38,963 nucleotides of DNA from an uncultured Eubacteriales bacterium (GTDB lineage Bacteria > Bacillota > Clostridia > Oscillospirales > Acutalibacteraceae), in assembly GCA_934552855.1 (NCBI GenBank), contig CAKTEU010000018.1:1-38963 (forward strand), in the 5' to 3' direction. Below the pieces are notes generated by a model. It searched no databases and had not been told where the DNA came from. It saw only the letters and a program-made list of their open reading frames with translations. Below, in pieces: positions 7,369-14,048 of the stretch (positions are counted from its first letter, which is position 1; every line of letters begins with the position of its first letter). A program made the translations under genes and the position numbers.

Positions 7369-7372
7369 TGCA

Positions 7373-8806
7373 TCAGTTTCCTTTAACCGAACCCATGATG
7401 AATGTGTACGGGTCGGGCGAGCCGATTTCTTTTGTCGGTGTTTCATCAATGAGAAGCACCATTTTTACAAACGACTGAATCTGCTCATACATAAGGTCGA
7501 TACTGAACTTATCCATTTCGTGGTTTTCGCTGACTGCAGTCAGGTAATCCGGAGCAGGAACAAAACCGATGTCCGGGATTCCGACATTGCGAAGAGGTTG
7601 ACCTTCGCCGAAGTGAAGAATGTTGTGTCCCTTGAGCGAAATTGTTCTGACAAGCGTTCTTCCCTCAAGCGATTTATAGTAGATGTCATCCATTGTTTTG
7701 TTTGCGGTGTAAACAAGCTCTGCGTCAATGTCGTTGGTCTTTTGATATACGCCGTCAACGTCTTTCCATTCGACTGCACCGAGGTGTTCAACGGCAACGC
7801 CGGCAACGGCCTTGATGTGTCCGTTCTTTCCGTCCCACATATCACGGTGATTTTTGAGCCATTTTGAGGAAGCCTGAATGTCGTTTTGCTTGAACGACGG
7901 AAGACGGAAGTGACCGGTAACAAAAACAAAAATGATGCTTCTTTCAAGCTCGCATTGCTTGAGATATTTCATCATTGCAAGCATTGCAATCGGGCCGTTT
8001 TCCTCAACGCAGTTCACGCCGTCGGTGTGAGTGTTAACAATGATTGCTTCGTCCTTATTCTTGCCTTCAAGAACGGTGTAAAACGATTCGGAGTTTGCCA
8101 TTTTTTCTTTTTTTGCGTCAAGAACAAGAGTGACTTTGTTTTTGACCTTTGCGGCGTGAATAAGCTTTTCTCCGTCCTCCTCGCAAACCCAAAGGCAGGG
8201 GATTCCCTGGTAGCCGAGAATGAACGGAAGGTATTGACCTTTGACCATTTCTCTTGACATTCCCTGCCAGATGCAGATGACAGCCTTTACGCGGGCAAGC
8301 TTTGCTGCGGAAAGCAAAGGAATGTTGACAAACGAGGTTGCAACCGGTCCTTTGTAATAAGCCGGAACGTTGAGTCCTGCCGGATACGACTTTCTTTGAT
8401 TGAATGCGATTCCGCTTGGAATTTTTCCGAGATCGTGAACATTGACGAGTGCAATTTTTCCTGCGGCAGGAAGGTAGTTAAGGTGCTTTCCGAAAATTTC
8501 AACAACTTCGGCGGTTACACCGAGCGGTCCCGTTTCGCCCGAATAAGGCCAAGCGGAGGAAACTTCAATTTCTTCGTCTTTTCCGTAATTATGAATGGTG
8601 AGCGAGCTTGAACGCTCCTTCCAACGGTTGAAGGAGTAAAGGTCGCTGTAAGTAGGAAGTCCCATTTGATGAATCTCATCTTTGAGATAATTCACAAAAT
8701 CACGCTGAGCACCCGAACCGGTTGTTCTTATGCCGAAGCTGTTCATTTTTTCAACGCCGGAAAGAACTTCTTCTTTTGAAACAAGTTTTTCTTTTTCAAA
8801 AATCAT
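7373..8806 (-). CDS. M28-like metallopeptidase with PA-type insert (477 aa)
   Basis: Resembles zinc aminopeptidases of family M28. There is an N-terminal segment (GIRTTGSGAQRDFVNYLKDE), a central PA-like domain (about 100-240, with VNVHDLG and VKAVICIWQG) and a catalytic-type region with NTHTDGVNCVEENGPIAML, an FVFVTGHF strand and EHLGAVEW. The HTDG and EENGP pieces correspond to metal-ligand regions, but later ligands are not obvious, so activity is uncertain. No signal peptide is seen, so it is cytoplasmic. The start follows a GGGGG ribosome site 9 bases upstream that lies inside an inverted repeat (see 8816-8869). It is the last gene of the minus-strand run before the convergent MATE gene. 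Confidence 0.68.
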   Translation of the reverse strand: MIFEKEKLVSKEEVLSGVEKMNSFGIRTTGSGAQRDFVNYLKDEIHQMGLPTYSDLYSFNRWKERSSSLTIHNYGKDEEIEVSSAWPYSGETGPLGVTAEVVEIFGKHLNYLPAAGKIALVNVHDLGKIPSGIAFNQRKSYPAGLNVPAYYKGPVATSFVNIPLLSAAKLARVKAVICIWQGMSREMVKGQYLPFILGYQGIPCLWVCEEDGEKLIHAAKVKNKVTLVLDAKKEKMANSESFYTVLEGKNKDEAIIVNTHTDGVNCVEENGPIAMLAMMKYLKQCELERSIIFVFVTGHFRLPSFKQNDIQASSKWLKNHRDMWDGKNGHIKAVAGVAVEHLGAVEWKDVDGVYQKTNDIDAELVYTANKTMDDIYYKSLEGRTLVRTISLKGHNILHFGEGQPLRNVGIPDIGFVPAPDYLTAVSENHEMDKFSIDLMYEQIQSFVKMVLLIDETPTKEIGSPDPYTFIMGSVKGN

Positions 8807-8815
8807 ATAACAAAA

Positions 8816-8869
8816 CCCCCATATAAAATTACAAATCTTCTAAAAGCATTGTATAATTTTTATATGGGG
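8816..8869 (-). promoter_or_regulatory. Leader hairpin covering the ribosome binding site of the M28-like gene
   Basis: CCCCATATAAAATT (8817-8830) and its near-perfect complement AATTTTTATATGGGG (8855-8869) can form a stem of about 14 pairs with one bulge. In the minus-strand mRNA the GGGGG ribosome site is part of the 3' arm, so folding would hide it. This suggests translational control. It could also be a protein-binding palindrome at the promoter. Confidence 0.5.
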
Positions 8870-8948
8870 ATTTTTATTGCTAAGATGTTAAAAGGCAATT
8901 AATATTTTTTAAGCTGTTCGACAGGTTTTGCTTTTGTGTATAGAAACT

Positions 8949-9740
8949 TTATTTTTTGTGTATCTTCGCTTCGTCGAATATTATGCAGCCTTCGGTTGAA
9001 AATGAAGGATAGACGCTTTTTTTGCTCTTCTTGTTTTCGGGAAAAAGGCGCAAAATTTCTTCGGCATAGCTGATGATTTTTTCAATTTGTTCTTTGCTTT
9101 CTTTTCCGTCGGCGTGGCCGCCCCAGGGCTCGTATTCATCGCAAAGGGCGAGTGTTCTTTTTGCACCGGGCAGCCATTCCTCAATGCTCAAAGCGAAAAT
9201 AACCTTCATCAGCAAAACGGCGCAGACGTTGTCGCCGGTGAACATTTTCTTTTCGCCTTCGTCAAGAAAAACAACTCCTCCGGGGGAATGCCCGGGAGTG
9301 TGAATTGTTTTTACCGTTCGACCGCCGAGCTCAAACGTCATGCCTTCCTCAAACGGAATCCATTTTGTTTTGAAAACGCTGCCTTTAACGTCACCTTTAT
9401 CAACGCCTTGCTTTTTCATTCTGTTTGAAATGAGCGATGCACGAACCTTTTTTGTGTTTTGAAGGCGAAAACTCAAATTGCATTCGCTTTTGTGAACATA
9501 AACTTTTTTGAATTGGCAAGCTCCGCCGGTGTGGTCGCCGTGGGCATGAGTTGCCGCAACCGTTACGGGCAAATTTGTCAGTGAGTGAACAAGCGAAAAA
9601 ATGTTGCCCGTTCCGATTGAGCTGTCAATCAAAAGTGCTTTTTCTTCGCCGAGAAGAAGATAGCAGTTATCTCTTCCGCATTCGTCAATGCGATAGGTTT
9701 TTTCGCCGATTTTTTCCACGGTATAAATGTTGTCGGTCAT
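8949..9740 (-). CDS. MBL-fold metallo-hydrolase (263 aa)
   Basis: A binuclear metal hydrolase of the glyoxalase II-like MBL group. THAHGDHTGG gives the complete HxHxDH motif, HTPGHSPGG the next His, FTGDNV the bridging Asp and PWGGHADG the last His. No signal peptide. Substrate unknown. It begins 11 bases downstream of uxaC on the same strand, so it is probably the last gene of a YesL-uxaC-MBL unit. The ribosome site is GAGGTG, 9 bases before the ATG. In the 140 bases between this gene and the M28-like gene I see only the leader hairpin and no clear terminator. Confidence 0.85.
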   Translation of the reverse strand: MTDNIYTVEKIGEKTYRIDECGRDNCYLLLGEEKALLIDSSIGTGNIFSLVHSLTNLPVTVAATHAHGDHTGGACQFKKVYVHKSECNLSFRLQNTKKVRASLISNRMKKQGVDKGDVKGSVFKTKWIPFEEGMTFELGGRTVKTIHTPGHSPGGVVFLDEGEKKMFTGDNVCAVLLMKVIFALSIEEWLPGAKRTLALCDEYEPWGGHADGKESKEQIEKIISYAEEILRLFPENKKSKKSVYPSFSTEGCIIFDEAKIHKK

Positions 9741-9751
9741 TTTTCACCTCG

Positions 9752-11149
9752 TTATGAAAGAAAGTATTCTTTTGCGTTGTCAAAGCAAACGCCTTCAATT
9801 ATTGCTTTGAGCGATTTTTCATCGTAAGGATAAAGTCCTTCGTTGACCCATGAACCGACGATATGGCAAAGTATGCGGCGGAAGTATTCGTGTCTCGGAT
9901 AGGAAAGGAATGAGCGTGAATCCGTAACCATGCCGACAAAGCAGCCGAGCACTCCAAGGTTTGAGAGCGCTTTGATTTGCGCTGTCGTGCCGTCAATGTT
10001 ATCGTTGAACCACCACGCCGAACCGAACTGGATTTTGCTTTTTGCTTCGGCGGACTGGAAGTTTCCGAGCATTGAGCCGAGCACAAAATTGTCTTTCGGG
10101 TTGAGGTTGAAAAGAACGGTTTTGGGCAGTGCGTTTTCCTTGTCAAGCGTGTCAAGAAAAAGCGAAAGCCCTCTTGCCTGGCGTGGGTCGTCAATTGAAT
10201 CAAAACCGGTGTCCGCTCCGAGCGACAAAAACGCACGGGAATTATTGTTTCGCATTGCGCCAAGATGAAGTTCCATTGCAAAGCCGTGTTTTGAATATTC
10301 CTTTCCGAGAAAGCAAAGAACGGCGAATTTATATTTTTCAAGTTCCTCCTTTGAAAGGGAGAAACCGTTTTTGCCCTTTTTAAAAATCTGCTCAAGTTCA
10401 CCTTCGTTTGCCGGCGCATATGGAACAGAGGACACGGACTGATCCGAAGCAACAGTGCCGAGCGACTTAAAGAAGTCCATTCTTTTGCACAGTGCATCTT
10501 TAAGAGCGGCAAAGGAATCGATTTTTGTTTCCGCCGCCTTTTCAAGCAGTGAAAGGTAGGACGGAAAATCGTGGGTTTCAATGTTTATCACTTTGTCGGG
10601 TCTGAACGCCGGAAGAACTTTGAACGAAAGGTTTTCCTTTTGAAGTTTTTTGTGCCATTCAAGCGAATCTGTCGGATCGTCCGTTGTGCAAAGGGCAAAA
10701 ACGTTTGAGGAGGCAATCAGCTCTTGCGGAGTGAAACCGCCTTTTTTGATTTTTTCTTTTGATTCGTTCCAAATTTTTTCCGCAGTGTCCGGCGAAAGGG
10801 GAGTATCAATTCCAAAGTATCGCTGAAGTTCAAGGTGACTCCAATGATAAAGCGGATTGCCTGCGGCAAGAGCAAGAGTTTTTGAAAAAGCAAGGAATTT
10901 TTCAAACGGCTCTGCGTCGCCGGTTATGTACTTTTCTTCAATCCCCGCCGAACGCATGGCACGCCATTTGTAATGGTCGCCGGAAAGCCAAAGTTCGCAA
11001 AGATCCTTTGGCTCTTTGTTTTCAAAAATTTCCTTTGCGCTGAGGTGACAGTGCCAGTCAAAAATCGGTTTATCCTTTGCAAAAAGAACAAAAAGCTCCT
11101 TTTCAATTTCGTTATCAAGAAGAAAGTCCCGTCCCATGAATTTTTTCAT
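9752..11149 (-). CDS. uxaC: Glucuronate isomerase
   Basis: Interconverts D-glucuronate/D-fructuronate and D-galacturonate/D-tagaturonate at the entry of hexuronate catabolism. The 465 residues are full length. Family hallmarks are FMGRDFLL, FDWHCHLSAKEI (metal His pair), GDHYKWRAMRS, GNPLYHWSHLELQRYFGI, SSNVFALCTTDDPTD and ELHLGAMRNNN. The ribosome site is AAGGAG, 8 bases before the ATG. A YesL-like membrane protein lies upstream and an MBL hydrolase downstream. Two palindromic motifs in its leader (11173-11196) look like repressor sites. Confidence 0.95.
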   Translation of the reverse strand: MKKFMGRDFLLDNEIEKELFVLFAKDKPIFDWHCHLSAKEIFENKEPKDLCELWLSGDHYKWRAMRSAGIEEKYITGDAEPFEKFLAFSKTLALAAGNPLYHWSHLELQRYFGIDTPLSPDTAEKIWNESKEKIKKGGFTPQELIASSNVFALCTTDDPTDSLEWHKKLQKENLSFKVLPAFRPDKVINIETHDFPSYLSLLEKAAETKIDSFAALKDALCKRMDFFKSLGTVASDQSVSSVPYAPANEGELEQIFKKGKNGFSLSKEELEKYKFAVLCFLGKEYSKHGFAMELHLGAMRNNNSRAFLSLGADTGFDSIDDPRQARGLSLFLDTLDKENALPKTVLFNLNPKDNFVLGSMLGNFQSAEAKSKIQFGSAWWFNDNIDGTTAQIKALSNLGVLGCFVGMVTDSRSFLSYPRHEYFRRILCHIVGSWVNEGLYPYDEKSLKAIIEGVCFDNAKEYFLS

Positions 11150-11172
11150 AAGTATCGCTCCTTTTTTGTGCT

Positions 11173-11196
11173 ATTGTTAACAATTAAACGCTTTGG
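11173..11196. promoter_or_regulatory. Paired palindromes upstream of uxaC, possible operator
   Basis: A perfect 12-base palindrome ATTGTTAACAAT (11173-11184) is followed at once by AAACGCTTT, which has the central CG typical of LacI-family and catabolite-control sites. They lie 25-50 bases before the uxaC start. Carbon-source control is inferred. Confidence 0.4.
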
Positions 11197-11232
11197 CAAA
11201 CACAAAACAGATGCCTGCCCGATAAAACAATT

Positions 11233-11850
11233 TTATTCTTCATTGCCTTTTTTGTCAAGAATAAAAGCACAGATCATATTTGACAGCGGAAAGCAAAACG
11301 TTAAAACAACCGGCAGTGAAGCGGGCAAAAGCAAAATCGGAACGCCGGAAGTCAAAAGAACAAAAATGAGCGACAGCGCAAGGCGGGGGAAAAGCTGAAC
11401 AAAAAGTTCAAAAAGGCTGAAAAGGCTTTTCTTTTTTGAACAAACACACAACGGAAAAAAGAGAAAAACAAGCGCAGAAAGAATTAAAAACGAAACGCAC
11501 AAAACACCGCCGACAACCGAAAGGGGCGTTCTTTTTGAAAAGTAAATCCATGCCGAATATCCGCCCAAAGCAAAAATGAGCGAAAACAGCAGTGAAGGAA
11601 GAACAGCCTTCTTAAAACCGGAGAAGAATGAAGAAAAATAATCCTTTGCGGTTTTTACCTCTTCACCGCAAAGCAGTTTTTTTGAAACGAAAAAAAGAGC
11701 CGTCCATGAGGAAAGAAGAGTGAAAACCGGAAGGGAAGTTAAAATAAACAAAAGTCCGAGCAAAGCCTGTTTGTGAATTGTTGAAGCGAATGAAAGTAAA
11801 AATGCGCCAAGGCGGTTTTTGGGCTGAGAAAACAAAAAGCTTTTTTTCAT
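11233..11850 (-). CDS. DUF624/YesL-like membrane protein (205 aa)
   Basis: About five hydrophobic helices. The opening (KNRLGAFLLSFASTIHKQALLGLLFILTSLPVFT in pieces) follows the YesL pattern: a soluble Phe-rich start, then a long first helix ending LTSLPV. YesL-like proteins are often found with uronate and pectin-derived sugar utilisation genes, and here uxaC follows 83 bases downstream. A structural or accessory role for a sugar transporter is an inference. The ribosome site GGACGGTG lies 5 bases before the ATG and is weaker than that of neighbouring genes. Confidence 0.7.
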   Translation of the reverse strand: MKKSFLFSQPKNRLGAFLLSFASTIHKQALLGLLFILTSLPVFTLLSSWTALFFVSKKLLCGEEVKTAKDYFSSFFSGFKKAVLPSLLFSLIFALGGYSAWIYFSKRTPLSVVGGVLCVSFLILSALVFLFFPLCVCSKKKSLFSLFELFVQLFPRLALSLIFVLLTSGVPILLLPASLPVVLTFCFPLSNMICAFILDKKGNEE

Positions 11851-11945
11851 AAAAGCACCGTCCGAAAAATAAAAGGTTTTGCTTTAAGTATTGACAAAAT
11901 ATCACTTTTTACCATTATGAGGGAAATAAATATGTTTCGATTTTC

Positions 11946-11974
11946 TTGATTTTTGAAGAATAATATGATATCAT
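11946..11974 (+). promoter_or_regulatory. Promoter and palindromic operator of the XRE regulator
   Basis: TTGATT at 11946-11951, 17 bases, TATCAT at 11969-11974. A perfect palindrome ATGATATCAT (11965-11974) covers the -10 box, and TATCAT recurs at 11982-11987. This fits negative autoregulation by the downstream HTH protein. Confidence 0.5.
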
Positions 11975-12044
11975 TAATTTGTATCATTTTTATGCTGTTC
12001 AATTTTAAACCGAAAATATTGAAGGGAAAGGTGTTAACCTCATT

Positions 12045-12431
12045 ATGATCAGCGACAGACTCAGGCAAATAAGAAAAGAGCATAAGCTTACTCAGCAAAA
12101 TATTGCGGACGTTCTTGGCGTTGACAGAACGACATACACCGTTTATGAACTTGGAACAACAGCACCTTCGGCAGCCACTCTTGTAAAGCTTTCTCAAATA
12201 TATAACGTTACAGTCGGATATCTTATCGGTGTTGAGGAAAATGACACGGTGCAAAAAGCAGAGACTAATTTTGATGAGAACGGACAGGCTTTGAAGGGGG
12301 ACCCTCTTGCACTTTTAAAAAAGGACGAAAAAGAACTTATTCTTTATTTCAGAATTCTTTCTTCCGAAGAGAAGAAAAAGATTACCGAAGAAATTAAAAA
12401 TCTTGCAAAAGATGATCGGGACAAGTTGTAA
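12045..12431 (+). CDS. XRE-family transcriptional regulator (128 aa)
   Basis: Residues 3-60 form a classic Cro/CI helix-turn-helix (LRQIRKEHKLTQQNIADVLG, then VDRTTYTVYELGTTAPS). A charged C-terminal part (about 95-128) with EELILYF-like and SSEEKKKITEEI stretches is probably a helical dimerisation segment. No peptidase or ligand domain is visible. The ribosome site is poor (AAAGGTG, about 11 bases upstream). The gene lies 56 bases upstream of the promoter of the micropeptide operon and is a natural candidate for its regulator. Confidence 0.85.
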   Translation: MISDRLRQIRKEHKLTQQNIADVLGVDRTTYTVYELGTTAPSAATLVKLSQIYNVTVGYLIGVEENDTVQKAETNFDENGQALKGDPLALLKKDEKELILYFRILSSEEKKKITEEIKNLAKDDRDKL

Positions 12432-12486
12432 TTTGACAACATGCTGAAAAGTTTAAATTTTTTTTTAACTTTTTTGTGCTTTTTGA

Positions 12487-12515
12487 TTGACTTAATCGGC
12501 AAAGTGTATTATCAT
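12487..12515 (+). promoter_or_regulatory. Promoter of the two-micropeptide operon
   Basis: TTGACT at 12487-12492, 17 bases, TATCAT at 12510-12515. The sequence ATTGACTTA ... AAAGTGTATTAT around the boxes recurs at 12921-12950 before the third peptide gene, including the spacer, which suggests a shared regulator or origin by duplication. Confidence 0.7.
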
Positions 12516-12589
12516 TTAATCAGCGGAGAACAAGCTTCGCAGTTTAATAATAAGGCGTTTGCCGATTTTTTTTAAAGGAGTGAATACAT

Positions 12590-12646
12590 ATGTTCTTTTG
12601 GTTTTCAAAAATGTTCTTAAAATTTTTCCTTAAGTTGATTTTCTGA
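12590..12646 (+). CDS. Micropeptide A, 18 aa, leaderless amphipathic
   Basis: MFFWFSKMFLKFFLKLIF. An AAAGGAGTG ribosome site lies 8 bases before the ATG. Only Phe, Leu, Ile, Met and Trp alternate with four Lys/Ser positions, giving a cationic amphipathic helix. The last 12 residues (KMFLKFFLKLIF) are nearly the same as the end of micropeptide B (KLFIKFLLKLIF). It has no signal peptide. Size, charge and lack of leader recall phenol-soluble modulins and leaderless bacteriocins, but no family is recognised. Support is the ribosome site, the promoter and the conserved end. Confidence 0.65.
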   Translation: MFFWFSKMFLKFFLKLIF

Positions 12647-12747
12647 TCCGACGTTGGGTTTTTGATATATTCCAGAACGATCGGCTTTCAAAAAGATCAT
12701 GAGGTGACAGTCGTGCGCATTTTGTCGCACTGAAAGGAGTGAATATC

Positions 12748-12849
12748 ATGCCCGAATGGCTCGAAGAACTTATTCCCCATCTTGATTTTGTATTTTCAAA
12801 AGTTTCCAAAAAATTGTTCATCAAATTTTTGCTTAAACTTATATTCTGA
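12748..12849 (+). CDS. Micropeptide B, 33 aa, leaderless amphipathic
   Basis: Starts MPEWLEELIPHLDFVF and ends KKLFIKFLLKLIF. A GAAAGGAGTG ribosome site lies 7 bases before the ATG. The N-terminal PEWLEELI matches PTWLTELI in the mature part of the secreted peptide at 13021, and the C-terminus matches both micropeptide A and that protein (KLLLKFGIKL). The N-terminal half is acidic and the C-terminal half cationic. It is the second gene of an operon with micropeptide A (101 bases apart) and is followed by a strong terminator. Confidence 0.7.
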   Translation: MPEWLEELIPHLDFVFSKVSKKLFIKFLLKLIF

Positions 12850-12854
12850 TTTTC

Positions 12855-12886
12855 AAGCTGCCGCATTTGCGGCAGCTTTTGTTTTG
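12855..12886 (+). terminator. Terminator of the micropeptide A-B operon
   Basis: AAGCTGCCGC pairs with GCGGCAGCTT around TTT/ATT, then TTTTGTTTT. It begins 6 bases past the stop of micropeptide B, which supports that very short frame being the true end of the operon. Confidence 0.85.
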
Positions 12887-12921
12887 AGAACGATGTTGAG
12901 AATTTATTAATAAATTTTTAA

Positions 12922-12950
12922 TTGACTTATGACATAAAGTGTATTATTAT
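12922..12950 (+). promoter_or_regulatory. Promoter of the 78 aa secreted peptide gene
   Basis: TTGACT at 12922-12927, 17 bases, TATTAT at 12945-12950. It shares the spacer motif AAAGTGTATTAT with the promoter at 12487-12515. Confidence 0.75.
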
Positions 12951-13020
12951 TACAAATGGTGGGGTATTGTTGATTATTTTGACAATTCTGCCGAAATATT
13001 AAAGAAAGGAGTGCTCTATA

Positions 13021-13257
13021 ATGAAAAAGTTCCTTGCAGTTCTTCTTGCTGCTCTCATGGTCTTTTCGGTAATGGCTGTTGGCGTTGTTGCTGCTTCAGG
13101 TGAAATTACCACAACTTCCACTGCTGATGACGGCGGAAACAAGACTAAGCTTCCGACATGGCTCACAGAGCTTATCGCTCGTATTAAGCAGATTATCGCA
13201 AAGCTTCTTTTGAAGTTTGGAATCAAGCTTTCATGGTTTGACAAAATTGCTGCTTAA
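13021..13257 (+). CDS. Secreted amphipathic peptide C (78 aa)
   Basis: Residues 1-25 are a clear Sec signal peptide (MKKFLAVLLAALMVFSVMAV, cleavage near VVAA). A Thr/Asp/Gly linker follows, then LPTWLTELIARIKQIIAKLL and KFGIKLSWFDKIAA. The mature C-terminal half aligns with micropeptide B (P-x-WL-x-ELI, then KL-x-x-KF-x-x-KL). The AAAGGAG ribosome site lies 10 bases upstream. It has its own promoter and terminator. It looks like the exported relative of micropeptides A and B. Function is unknown; membrane-active or signalling roles are possible. Confidence 0.78.
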   Translation: MKKFLAVLLAALMVFSVMAVGVVAASGEITTTSTADDGGNKTKLPTWLTELIARIKQIIAKLLLKFGIKLSWFDKIAA

Positions 13258-13271
13258 AAGCAAAACATAAG

Positions 13272-13299
13272 AGGCTGTCGCTTTGCGGCGGCCTTTTTT
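13272..13299 (+). terminator. Terminator of the secreted peptide C gene
   Basis: A ten-pair stem (AGGCTGTCGC with GCGGCGGCCT, including G-U pairs) around TTT, followed by TTTTTT. Confidence 0.8.
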
Positions 13300-13303
13300 G
13301 GTC

Positions 13304-13336
13304 AAAATAAAAAAGCTGCCAAAAAAAACGGCAACT
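13304..13336 (-). terminator. Minus-strand terminator ending the ORF-poor unit
   Basis: On the minus strand GTTGCC pairs with GGCAGC around a T-rich loop, then TTTTTTATTTT. No minus-strand gene precedes it, only the unit from about 13813, so it argues for a real transcript there. Confidence 0.55.
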
Positions 13337-13358
13337 TCAAAAAAAGTATTATAAATGC

Positions 13359-13418
13359 GAAATGACCCTTGACTGCTGCCTTTCTTTACAGGCATTCTTT
13401 GCAGTCAAGGGTCATTTC
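13359..13418. repeat. Perfect 18-bp inverted repeat
   Basis: GAAATGACCCTTGACTGC (13359-13376) and its exact complement (13401-13418) enclose 24 bases that hold a smaller TGCC/GGCA stem. It may be the 3' hairpin of the candidate RNA, or an end of a small mobile palindromic element. Confidence 0.75.
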
Positions 13419-13736
13419 TGCGAATTCTTAGTATCTAACATCTTTTTATATACCTTCGCTTTCTGCGGATTTTCGATGTCGTTCCTTCTCATCTTCGGCC
13501 GTTTGCATTTTCTTTTTGTGTTTTTGTTTTCTCATAAGCGAGTTTGCCGATGCTTAAGCTGAATAGAATTTCGGTCGTGACATCTTTTTGGGGGTGTTCG
13601 GTTTTTCTTAATCGGTTCCTTTAAGAATATGTTTTGTTTTCATATTCAATCTATGTCAATTGATTGTTCGGCCGATATTTATCGGTGATTTTTTGAACGT
13701 CTTTTGTTTTTTGAAACCGAAAGAATTGTTCCGAAC

Positions 13737-13813
13737 TTTTTACCTGTACACCGGTATCATTCCTTTCTTTGTTTTGTTGAGGTTTTTACCTGTACATTGG
13801 TATCACCCTTTCT
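13737..13813. repeat. Two direct repeats of about 31 bases, period 46
   Basis: Both copies read TTTTTACCTGTACA-NN-GGTATCA-N-CTTTCT on the plus strand, differing only at the two central bases and near the end. As RNA (minus strand) each gives an AAAGG ribosome-like site, then a UACC/GGUA stem with UGUACA in the loop, and a frame of six codons ending Tyr-Arg-stop. They could be duplicated regulatory hairpins or operators. Confidence 0.65.
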
Positions 13814-13819
13814 GTCTAT

Positions 13820-13848
13820 AATATAGCAAAAGACCGGGCGGTTTTCAA
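13820..13848 (-). promoter_or_regulatory. Promoter of the candidate non-coding RNA
   Basis: Minus strand: TTGAAA at 13848-13843, 17 bases, TATATT at 13825-13820. Confidence 0.55.
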
Positions 13849-13932
13849 TTCGCAAAATCTACGAATAAAAATGCTGTTCTTTGTGCGAGTATACAAAATT
13901 AATCGAACGGCGTTTTGTTTTTTAAAATCGTA

Positions 13933-13961
13933 TTGACCAAGGCTTCCAAAAGTAATATAAT
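13933..13961 (+). promoter_or_regulatory. Promoter facing the eda terminator
   Basis: TTGACC at 13933-13938, 17 bases, perfect TATAAT at 13956-13961. The only thing it can transcribe before the terminator at 14004-14047 is a very short RNA. Confidence 0.6.
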
Positions 13962-13967
13962 TAAAAT

Positions 13968-14047
13968 GTTGGGGCTTAAATAACCCGTGACAAACAGAAT
14001 ATAAACGGCTGCCGAACTTCTTTTAATGAAGTTGACAGCCGTTTTTG
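13968..14047 (+). ncRNA. Candidate small RNA of about 80 nt
   Basis: Defined by the promoter at 13933-13961 and the terminator at 14004-14047, whose T run (GTTTTTG) is better on the plus strand than on the minus strand. It would run antisense to the 3' end of the eda transcript. No ribosome site or credible frame is present. Confidence 0.4.
14004..14047. terminator. Terminator downstream of eda (both directions)
   Basis: AACGGCTG-C-CGAACTTC pairs with GAAGTTG-A-CAGCCGTT around TTTTAAT, flanked by short A and T runs. It lies just past the eda stop and also ends the plus-strand small RNA. Confidence 0.75.
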
Positions 14048-14048
14048 A

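Larger units (their letters stand above)
13310..13813 (-). ncRNA. Candidate non-coding RNA of about 500 nt
   Basis: This stretch has no convincing gene on either strand, yet on the minus strand it is bounded by a good promoter (13820-13848) and a terminator (13304-13336). The predicted RNA contains two direct repeats near its 5' end, several hairpins (GAATATG/CATATTC, CCGAT/ATCGG) and a perfect 18-base inverted repeat near the 3' end. Only tiny frames exist (for example 6 and 11 codons and one basic frame of 29 codons without ribosome site). I do not recognise an RNA family. A decayed gene is the alternative. Confidence 0.4.

Noticed and set aside
13362..13562. Plus-strand frame of 66 codons
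   Set aside because: Low-complexity Phe/Leu/Ser-rich product caused by T-rich DNA, starts inside the 18-base inverted repeat, no ribosome site.
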